NCBI RefSeq assembly: GCF_033170385.1
Contig: NZ_CP126170.1
Location: 1-64,000, forward strand
Direction of reading: 5' to 3'
DNA from: Xanthomonas rydalmerensis
GTDB lineage: Bacteria; Pseudomonadota; Gammaproteobacteria; Xanthomonadales; Xanthomonadaceae
DNA: 64,000 nucleotides
The position numbers and the translations under genes were made by a program. The notes beneath the pieces are model-generated. The model saw only the letters and a list, made by a program, of their open reading frames with translations, was not told where the DNA came from and did no database searches. Below are positions 57,712-64,000 of the stretch, piece after piece. Numbering within the stretch: the stretch's first letter is position 1; the number at the start of each line of letters is the position of its first letter.

Positions 57712-58164
57712 ATGCCGCATTCCGGCACCTGCTTCATCACGCGATACACGCTGTCGGCGCTGCGCGATCAGATTCACCAAAGACCCGAACTGGTGATGGC
57801 GCTCGAAGGCTTGATCGAGGTGGAAGAGGAACACTTCCCTGATCCGCCGACCTACGCTGCGCTGTCGCATCTGGCGCAATGTAGCGCTTGCCAGGCCTGG
57901 AGTGCGCTCTGGCTGGAGGCACAGTTTCCCGAGAGCGGGGCGTGGCGCGAGCGCGTCGCTCGCTATTGCTGCTTCAGCATGTTCGAGGCAGTGACCAAGC
58001 CGGACAGGGTGGTGCGGATCGGGTTCGAGTTGTTCCGTGGCGAGGATCCGACCTGGTACCTCAATGACGCGATCTGCGTGCAGTTCTGCCCGTGGTGCGG
58101 GCAGCGACTGCCCGATCGTCCGTTCGAGCCGGATCTGGAGCCGGAGCCGGGGCAAACACCATGA
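57712..58164 (+). CDS. Zinc-ribbon-like protein of unknown function
   Basis: A 150-residue soluble protein starting MPHSGTCFITRYTLSAL. It has paired cysteines in the middle (CSACQAW) and a C-terminal CVQFCPWCGQRLPDRPFEPD whose C-x3-C-x2-C looks like a metal-binding knuckle. The frame is open further upstream, but this ATG is the first with protein-like sequence. No named family is recognised. Confidence 0.6.
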   Translation: MPHSGTCFITRYTLSALRDQIHQRPELVMALEGLIEVEEEHFPDPPTYAALSHLAQCSACQAWSALWLEAQFPESGAWRERVARYCCFSMFEAVTKPDRVVRIGFELFRGEDPTWYLNDAICVQFCPWCGQRLPDRPFEPDLEPEPGQTP

Positions 58165-58623
58165 CGCCGTGCCGCCGCAGCGTCGCTTTGACCGCTTTAG
58201 CGCAACCGGAACGGTTGAACGCCGTGCAGGGTCCTGTCCCCACCTGGCCTTCGCCTCGTCCTGCTTCAAGGTCGCCGGCGTGTGGCTCGCTGCCGCGATC
58301 GGCATCTGGGCGTCTCTGGGTGCGCGTGCCTGTCTACGAAGGATGCGATGACTTGTCATGCACGCGTGCTGCAATGGGTCCGGCCGGTTGCGGCGATGGC
58401 GTCCGGTTCTGGCCGCCGGACGCTGCGAGCGCGGCACCAACAGCGCCGCGTCCGCTGGCCGCAGGCGATTGCGCCGGGCCGCACGACGCACCGCGCCGCT
58501 GTCCACCCTGGACCGACGCGCCCGCGTTTATCCTCCGGGACTGCGCATCCGCGCCTGCACGCATAACGCAGTCGCGCCGATGCGTGCGTCCGTCATCCGA
58601 TCGTTCGAGAGTCAAGCTGCCGC
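58165..58623. other. Intergenic stretch, nothing recognised
   Basis: About 460 bp. Open frames exist on both strands because of high GC, but none has protein-like composition. Confidence 0.4.
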
Positions 58624-59016
58624 ATGCATCCTGTTATTCACTTCCGCTCCCGCCTGTTCGAGGTGAGCGCCGAGCCGGAAAATCCGATCAATCCGATCCG
58701 CGGCAGTTCGCTGCTGGACTGGCTGCGCGTGCGTGTGGGCCACGCCATGGTCCTGTCCGAACCGGACCCGGAGGATTGGGGCTGGGCTTCCGAAGCGGAA
58801 TGCCAGGGGCGCAGCTATCTGGTCGGCGCCTACGCCGAGGAAGAGGTCGATGGCAACCATACCTGGATGCTGCAGATCGAAAAGCAGCGCTCGTTCTGGG
58901 AGCGCATCCTCGGCCGGCATGCGATGCGCGACGACGATCCGTGCTTTGCGCAGTTGCATGCGCTGATCGCCGCCGAACCGCGGTTCACCGAGGTCGTGGT
59001 GGAGCGCGAACCCTGA
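58624..59016 (+). CDS. Small soluble protein of unknown function
   Basis: A 130-residue acidic protein (MHPVIHFRSRLFEVSAEPEN, then DPEDWGWASEAECQGRSYLV in parts and QIEKQRSFWERILGRHAM). It has no signal or membrane segment and no family I can assign. Composition and size resemble orphan immunity proteins nearby. Confidence 0.6.
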   Translation: MHPVIHFRSRLFEVSAEPENPINPIRGSSLLDWLRVRVGHAMVLSEPDPEDWGWASEAECQGRSYLVGAYAEEEVDGNHTWMLQIEKQRSFWERILGRHAMRDDDPCFAQLHALIAAEPRFTEVVVEREP

Positions 59017-59136
59017 CGGCCGGTGTGGTCTCGGCGGCAACGCCGTACGGCACACTGCGGTGATGCCGCCGGGCTGCAGTACGGCCGCCATCGCGCTTGG
59101 GTATGCTCGGCGGCCCGTCTCCATCCGCGTGCCACG

Positions 59137-59568
59137 ATGCTGATCCGAACCCTGTCGCTGTTTCCGCTGCTGTCGATCGGCATTGCGCCCGCGCTGATGG
59201 CAGCGCCCAAGCATTGCCTGCCGTACGGGCCGACCCAGGTCACTTTGTCCGGCACGCTGGCGCCGTCGTCCGTCGAACCCGCCGCGCCGCATGCGCACAC
59301 GCATGCCGATGCCGGTGCGGCAGCCACCCAGGAAGAGGTGCTGATCCTGCCGCAGCCGTTGTGCGTGGCGGCGTCGGCGGACGGACGCCAGCCGCGGCAC
59401 GAGCAGGTGCGCCAGCTGCGGCTGGCGGTCACCGTGGACCAGGCGGCGCATCTGCGCGAGGAAGGCACTGGGCAGGTGGTGCGGGTGACGGGACGATTGG
59501 CGCATGCGCCGGCCGGCCCGGACGCACCGCCGCTGCGCCTGAGCGTACTCGGAGTGGACAGCGATTGA
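59137..59568 (+). CDS. Secreted DUF4431-like protein
   Basis: A 143-residue protein with a signal peptide (MLIRTLSLFPLLSIGIAPALMA) and a mature part beginning KHCLPYGPTQVTLSGTL, a His-rich turn (APHAHTHADAG) and a second Cys (LPQPLCVA). The spacing C-x(n)-V-x-L-x-G-T-L then PLC-V resembles DUF4431. Role unknown; periplasmic location likely. Confidence 0.6.
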   Translation: MLIRTLSLFPLLSIGIAPALMAAPKHCLPYGPTQVTLSGTLAPSSVEPAAPHAHTHADAGAAATQEEVLILPQPLCVAASADGRQPRHEQVRQLRLAVTVDQAAHLREEGTGQVVRVTGRLAHAPAGPDAPPLRLSVLGVDSD

Positions 59569-59679
59569 GGCACGCCCTGATGACGTGCTGGCGCGCGCGG
59601 CCGCGCCCGCATTGACGGCGCGCAGCGCCTGGTCGAGGATCGCCGGGCCGCGCCTGGCGGCCCAAGGGGTCGGCGATCC

Positions 59680-60171
59680 ATGAGGGGAATGCGGTTCCTG
59701 TATGCGATGAGCCTGTGGCTGAGCGCGTTCGCCGCCACCGCGGGCGAGTCGCCGGTGAGTACGGTCCAGACGTTCTATGCCTGGGCGATCGCGCCCGAGC
59801 ATGCCGACGGCGACGTCGCGCAGGTACGGCATCTGCTGGGGCGGGAATTGTTCGCGGCGCTGGAGGCGCAGCGCGCCTACGAGGCGGCCTGCGCCAGGCG
59901 AGTGCCGGCAGACGTCAAGCCGCACATGCTGGACCAGAGTCCGTTCTTCCTGTGGCCGGACCAGCCCACCGCGATGGTCTCGACGATCGCGCAGGTCAAG
60001 GGCGACACCGCCCGGGTGCGCGCCCGCCTAGCCGTCGATAGCCTGCAGTGGACGGACACGGTGGTGCTCGGCCGGCAGGACGATCGCTGGGTGATTCTCG
60101 ACATCGCCTGGCGGGAAGGAACGCTCACCCGGCGCCTGGCCGAATTCGCCGCGCAGCGCTGCACGCCTTGA
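59680..60171 (+). CDS. Secreted protein, DUF3828-like
   Basis: A 163-residue protein with a signal peptide (about 1-22, ...SAFAATAG). The mature part starts with a STVQTFYAWAI segment and ends in beta strands (TDTVVLGRQDDRWVILDIAW), as in DUF3828 periplasmic proteins. Two Mets at 59680 and 59689 are possible starts. Confidence 0.6.
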   Translation: MRGMRFLYAMSLWLSAFAATAGESPVSTVQTFYAWAIAPEHADGDVAQVRHLLGRELFAALEAQRAYEAACARRVPADVKPHMLDQSPFFLWPDQPTAMVSTIAQVKGDTARVRARLAVDSLQWTDTVVLGRQDDRWVILDIAWREGTLTRRLAEFAAQRCTP

Positions 60172-60468
60172 TGGGCCACTGGCGCGGGCGAGGGCGTCCG
60201 TGCCCAGGGTGTCTGCGCGATGTGGTGACGCGCAGGCCTGACCAGGTGGCGGCGCAGTGAGATGCAGGTCCGCGGATGTCCGCTTCGCGGCGTGGCGCGA
60301 CGTGAAGCGGTCACGCGCCGCCGCGTCGTGGCCCTGGCGCCGCCATTGCAATGGCCGTGCAACACAAACGACATATCGTGCCGCGCTGCGCCACCGTATG
60401 GCGCATGCCGTCGCGGGCTGCTGCGCAAGCCGAACGGACTCGATTCTGCGCGCTCACAAGGATCCGAC

Positions 60469-62847
60469 ATGCTGCATCCCCAACTCTCCCCGCGGCCGCT
60501 GACCGCGCGCGCCGCGCCGGCCCGTACCCGCCTGGCGCAGGCCTGCGCCGCCCTGGTGCTGGCCTCGGTCGCCGCCGCTGCCGCCGCGCAGGACAGCGCG
60601 CCGTCGCTGGCCGGCAGCGAGACGCGGCCGGCCAATGTCGCCGGCAATGGCGATGCGGCAACCTCGCTGGACACCATCATCGTCACCGCCGAGCACCGCG
60701 AGCAGAACCTGCAGGAGGTGCCGGTGTCGGTGGGCGTGGTGCAGGGCGAGGCGATGCGCGACTTCACCGCCGGCGGCGACGACACGCTGCTGGCGCTGTC
60801 CGGCCGCGTGCCCAGCTTCTACGCCGAAACCACCACCGGCCGCATCTTCCCGCGCTTCTATATCCGCGGCCTGGGCAATATCGACTTTTATCTCGGCGCC
60901 TCGCAACCGGTGTCGATCATCCAGGACGATGTGGTGCTGGAGCACGTGGTGTTGAAGTCGAACCCGGTCTACGACGTGGACCAGGTGGAAGTGCTGCGCG
61001 GCCCGCAGGGCTCGCTGTTCGGCCGCAACACCACCGCCGGCATCGTCAAGTTCGACAGCATCAAGCCCAGCGACGACTACACCGGCCGCGTCACCGCCAG
61101 CTACGGCAGCTACAACACGGTCTCGGTCGACGGCGGCATCGGCGGCCCGATCAACGACGTGCTGTCGTTCCGCGTGTCCACCTTGTACCAGCACCGCGAC
61201 GACTGGGTGGACAACACCTACAACGGCCCCAGCGCCGACGGCACGGTCACCCCGAAGAAGGACGCGATGGGCGGCTACGACGACCGCAACGCGCGACTGC
61301 AACTGCTGCTGAAGCCGAGCGAGAACTTCTCGCTGCTGGGTTCGTTCCACACCCGCGACTACGACGGCACCTCCACCCTGTTCCTGCGCGGCGCGCTGAC
61401 CAAGGGATCCAACAAGGTCGACGTGCCGCGCGACCAGGTGGCCTACGACGAAGCCCACGACAACCCGCAGGCGTACAAGACCCACGGTGCCTCGCTGAAG
61501 GCGATCTACGACTTCGGCGGCGTCTCGCTGACCTCGATCAGCGCCTACGAGACCACCTCCGGCTACAGCCGCGGCGACACCGACGGCGGCGCCGCGGCCA
61601 ACTTCCCGGTCAACGGCGTACCCAACGGCTACGGCCAGTCGATGGGCCAGGTGCGCGACCTGGACCAGTACACCCAGGAACTGCGCCTGGCCAGCGAAGG
61701 CGACGCGCCGCTGCAGTGGCAGGCCGGCGCGTTCTACTTCGACGGCAAGGACACCACCGATTTCTACCAGCGCGCCTACTTCCTGCAGACCGCCGCGCGC
61801 AATCCCAACAACTGGGTGCGCCTGCACAACAGCAACACCTCCTGGGCCGGCTTCGGCCAGCTGACCTACAAGGTCACCGATGCGCTGACCCTGACCGCCG
61901 GCGTGCGCCAGACCCGCGACAGCAAGGAGACCAAGCTGCTCAAGACCGCCGACACCGCGGCCGGCGTGGTCACCTACAAGGGCCGCCGCGACGTGCGCCT
62001 GGCCGACACCCAGCCGAGCTGGGACCTGAGCGCGATGTACGAGCTCAACCCGAACGTCAACGTGTACGCGAAAGTCGCCCGCGGCTTCCGTGGCCCGACC
62101 ATCCAGGGCCGTTCGGCGGTGTTCAATTCCGACTTCACCACCGCCGACTCGGAAACCATCCTGTCGTGGGAAGCGGGCATCAAGAGCAACCTGTTCGACA
62201 ACCGCCTGCGCCTGAACGTCACCGGCTTCACCTACACCGTCGACGACATCCAGCTCAACGGCAACGACTCCAACGGCAACGGCGTGCTGTTCAATGCCGA
62301 CAAAGCCAAGGCCTACGGCATGGAAGCCGATCTGGACTGGCGCCCGATCCCCAACCTGTCGCTGACCGCCGGCCTGAGCCTGCTGCACAGCGAGATCCAG
62401 GACAAGCGCGTATACGCGCAGGTGTGCGGCCTGAACGGCGTGGTGGTGTGCACGGTGAAGGATCCGACCATCCGCATCGGCAGCAACACCTTCGCCCAGA
62501 TCGACGGCAACCCGCTGCCGAACGCACCCAAGTACAACGTCAACCTGGCCGCCCGCTACGACATCCCGGTCAACGACGGCGGCGCGTTCTTCGTCGCCAC
62601 CGACTGGAACAAGCAGGGCTACACCAGCTTCGTGCTGTACGACTCCACCGAGTTCACCTCCGACGGCAACTTCGAAGGCGGCCTCAAGCTGGGCTACACC
62701 GGCGACTACGGCGCATGGGAAGTGGCCGCGTTCGCCCGCAACATCACCAACGAGAAGAACCTCAAGGGCGTGATCGAGAACTACATGGCGGCCGTCTACA
62801 ACGAACCGCGCATCGTCGGCGTCTCGTTCAACCTGCACTGGCACTGA
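60469..62847 (+). CDS. TonB-dependent receptor
   Basis: A 792-residue outer-membrane receptor with a signal region ending about residue 40, TonB box LDTIIVTAEHREQNL, a plug with SFYAETTTGRIFPRFYIRGLG and VEVLRGPQGSLFGRNTTAGI, and a 22-strand-type barrel ending in VSFNLHWH. The EHREQNLQEVPVSV start of the plug is typical of receptors of the iron-complex/sphingomonad type; the substrate is unknown. The ATG at 60469 follows AAGGATCC; the open frame upstream is not supported. A strong terminator follows. Confidence 0.9.
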   Translation: MLHPQLSPRPLTARAAPARTRLAQACAALVLASVAAAAAAQDSAPSLAGSETRPANVAGNGDAATSLDTIIVTAEHREQNLQEVPVSVGVVQGEAMRDFTAGGDDTLLALSGRVPSFYAETTTGRIFPRFYIRGLGNIDFYLGASQPVSIIQDDVVLEHVVLKSNPVYDVDQVEVLRGPQGSLFGRNTTAGIVKFDSIKPSDDYTGRVTASYGSYNTVSVDGGIGGPINDVLSFRVSTLYQHRDDWVDNTYNGPSADGTVTPKKDAMGGYDDRNARLQLLLKPSENFSLLGSFHTRDYDGTSTLFLRGALTKGSNKVDVPRDQVAYDEAHDNPQAYKTHGASLKAIYDFGGVSLTSISAYETTSGYSRGDTDGGAAANFPVNGVPNGYGQSMGQVRDLDQYTQELRLASEGDAPLQWQAGAFYFDGKDTTDFYQRAYFLQTAARNPNNWVRLHNSNTSWAGFGQLTYKVTDALTLTAGVRQTRDSKETKLLKTADTAAGVVTYKGRRDVRLADTQPSWDLSAMYELNPNVNVYAKVARGFRGPTIQGRSAVFNSDFTTADSETILSWEAGIKSNLFDNRLRLNVTGFTYTVDDIQLNGNDSNGNGVLFNADKAKAYGMEADLDWRPIPNLSLTAGLSLLHSEIQDKRVYAQVCGLNGVVVCTVKDPTIRIGSNTFAQIDGNPLPNAPKYNVNLAARYDIPVNDGGAFFVATDWNKQGYTSFVLYDSTEFTSDGNFEGGLKLGYTGDYGAWEVAAFARNITNEKNLKGVIENYMAAVYNEPRIVGVSFNLHWH

Positions 62848-62894
62848 TCGCAGGGCGTCGTAGCACCACGTCGGCACCACCTGCCGGCGCCAGC

Positions 62895-62925
62895 GGGCGG
62901 GAGGGCGAGAGTCCTCCCGCCCGTT
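62895..62925 (+). terminator. Terminator after the receptor gene
   Basis: GGGCGGGAGG and CCTCCCGCCC form a 10-bp stem (loop GCGAGAGT), followed by GTTTGCGTTT. Confidence 0.7.
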
Positions 62926-63059
62926 TGCGTTTCTCAGAAGCATGTTGCCGTAGCTGTAGCCCAAGCCATATCCCTGGCAGTTGCAGTTGCCGTCGCTGTT
63001 GCTGTTGCTGGGCTTTGGCTGTCGCTTTTTATCTGCCGGGTTCCCTTCCGAAGCGGCGG

Positions 63060-63300
63060 CCAGTTCGGGGAAAAACCCGAAGGGCGGCGCACAGGGATGT
63101 GCGCCGTTCGCGGCAGGGGCAGGATGCCCCTTCCGCGAATCCCCGGGCTGGACGCGGACCCGGAGCGCGCAGCGCGGAGGGCGCGTAGGCAGGGCGCGCT
63201 TTCTTTTGGTTACCTTTTCTTTGCGCGAGCAAAGAAAAGTAACTCGCCCGAAAGGGCGAAAGCCTTTGCTTTTGCTTGACATGACTGTCGGAAAAGAATG
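63060..63300. repeat. Dispersed intergenic repeat region
   Basis: Contains a GGCGCACAGGGATGTGCGCC hairpin, then TTTTGGTTACCTTTTCTTTG with its inverse CAAAGAAAAGTAACTCGCCC, and CGCCCGAAAGGGCG. This combination recurs in many Xanthomonadaceae and Pseudomonas genomes. The rest of the 62848-63560 gap holds only the REP pair and a TTGCAGTTGCCGT-type simple repeat near 62980. Confidence 0.6.
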
Positions 63301-63303
63301 ACC

Positions 63304-63372
63304 GTAGGAGCGGCATCAGCCGCGACCGCGACCTTCGCGTTAAAGCCCGGTCGCGGCTAAAGCCGCTCCTAC
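63304..63372. repeat. REPIN 4 (inverted REP pair)
   Basis: GTAGGAGCGGCATCAGCCGC at 63304-63326 and GTCGCGGCTAAAGCCGCTCC at 63350-63372, each with one changed loop base relative to the main type. Confidence 0.8.
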
Positions 63373-63560
63373 GACCGCTCGCGACCCCCGCGACCCCGAG
63401 GCCCAACCCCAAGGCCCGAGGCAAACCTGCCGCCCATCCCAGATCCCATGGCGACCCAGCCCCTGCTCTGCTAAAGTCCGCGCCCAGCGCTGCCGGGTCC
63501 GGCAGCCGGGCACAGCCGCCGCCATGCCTTCATCCGTGAGTCTTTCGGGGGGAGTGGTGC

Positions 63561-64000
63561 ATGCGCGTCGCGCGGTCGGTGTTGTCCTTGTCTGTGGTGT
63601 CCGTCTTACTCGGCTTGGCGCCGCCAACGCGGGCGGCTGCCGCCGATGCCGCACCTCCCCCTGATCCCACCACCCTCGACCAGATCGTCGTCACCGGCGA
63701 GAAGAGCGGGCGCAGCGTGCAGGACACCACCAGCTCGGTCGCCGTCACCACCGAAGCGCGCATCGAGCAGGAGAACCTGCAGAGCGCCTACGAGGTGTTC
63801 AACCGCACCGCCAACATGGCGCAGACCTACGGCGACGCCGGCTTCAGCATCCGCGGCATCCGCAACATCGACGGCGGCAGCGATGCACCGCTGGCCACCA
63901 TCTACCTGGACGGCGCCGCACTGCCGTGGAAGGCGATCAGCTGGGCGCCGCTGAGCCTGTGGGACCTGCAGCAGGTGGAAGTCCTGCGCGGTCCGCAGTC
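63561..64000 (+). CDS. TonB-dependent receptor, 5' part (cut by window end)
   Basis: The frame runs from ATG at 63561 (GGGGGGAGTGGTGC before it) to the window edge, 146 codons. It has a signal peptide (MRVARSVLSLSVVSVLLGLA), TonB box LDQIVVTGEKSGRSVQDT, and plug motifs FSIRGIRNIDGGSDA, TIYLDGAALP and VEVLRGPQ. The barrel lies outside the window. Confidence 0.85.
   Translation, partial: MRVARSVLSLSVVSVLLGLAPPTRAAAADAAPPPDPTTLDQIVVTGEKSGRSVQDTTSSVAVTTEARIEQENLQSAYEVFNRTANMAQTYGDAGFSIRGIRNIDGGSDAPLATIYLDGAALPWKAISWAPLSLWDLQQVEVLRGPQ

Overview
The window opens exactly on the dnaA start codon and runs dnaA-dnaN-recF-gyrB, the usual origin of a chromosome linearised at dnaA. High GC, four TonB-dependent receptors in 64 kb, a tonB-exbB-exbD cluster with duplicated exbD, a FabV-type enoyl reductase, PdxJ, Ku and hundreds of GTAG-headed palindromes all point to Xanthomonadaceae, most likely Xanthomonas (species not resolvable by eye).

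Layout. 1-7 kb: replication initiation and gyrase genes, an oriC candidate between dnaA and dnaN, and three parS sites (one after dnaN, two inside recF). 7-13.3 kb: a CPBP membrane protease, a secreted M48 metalloprotease, a periplasmic TPR protein, then tonB-exbB-exbD1-exbD2 and, beyond a terminator, a third exbD. 13.4-23 kb (mostly minus strand): pdxJ, a small membrane protein, a cardiolipin synthase, a radical SAM protein, a 2OG-Fe(II) oxygenase, small proteins, fbp and an aspartate/aromatic aminotransferase. 23-31 kb: a PqqU/YncD-like receptor, then a divergent AcoR-type sigma-54 activator and an aldB-like/adhP/DUF779 operon with a recognisable -24/-12 promoter. 31-39.4 kb: ku with a small partner, lldR-lldD with two palindromic operators, a methyltransferase, a two-component system and fabV. 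39.8-48.2 kb: a carbohydrate-scavenging locus: kdgK divergent from a large TonB receptor, with an identical 17-bp site twice in the shared promoter, followed by a 1271-residue secreted LamG/CARDB protein of unknown core function.

48.4-53.3 kb is the most unusual part. GC falls sharply. Three cargo genes in one orientation (EcsC-like, DUF4062 and an unknown; an FRG gene precedes them) are separated by attC recombination sites of the integron type, with no integrase in view: a CALIN (cluster of attC sites lacking an integrase). One attC is 60 bp and looks like the attC of aadA resistance cassettes. The array is invaded by a family of inverted repeats with GGGGTCAGAG termini and by two decayed IS4/IS10-like elements whose ends sit directly against that same GGGGTCAGAGT sequence.

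53.3-60.2 kb is a run of small secreted, immunity-like and unknown genes (Tdi1-like domain, frameshifted Imm26-like gene, zinc-ribbon protein) with long gaps. 60.4-64 kb carries a TonB receptor, a repeat-rich gap and the start of a fourth receptor cut by the window edge. No rRNA, tRNA or CRISPR was found.
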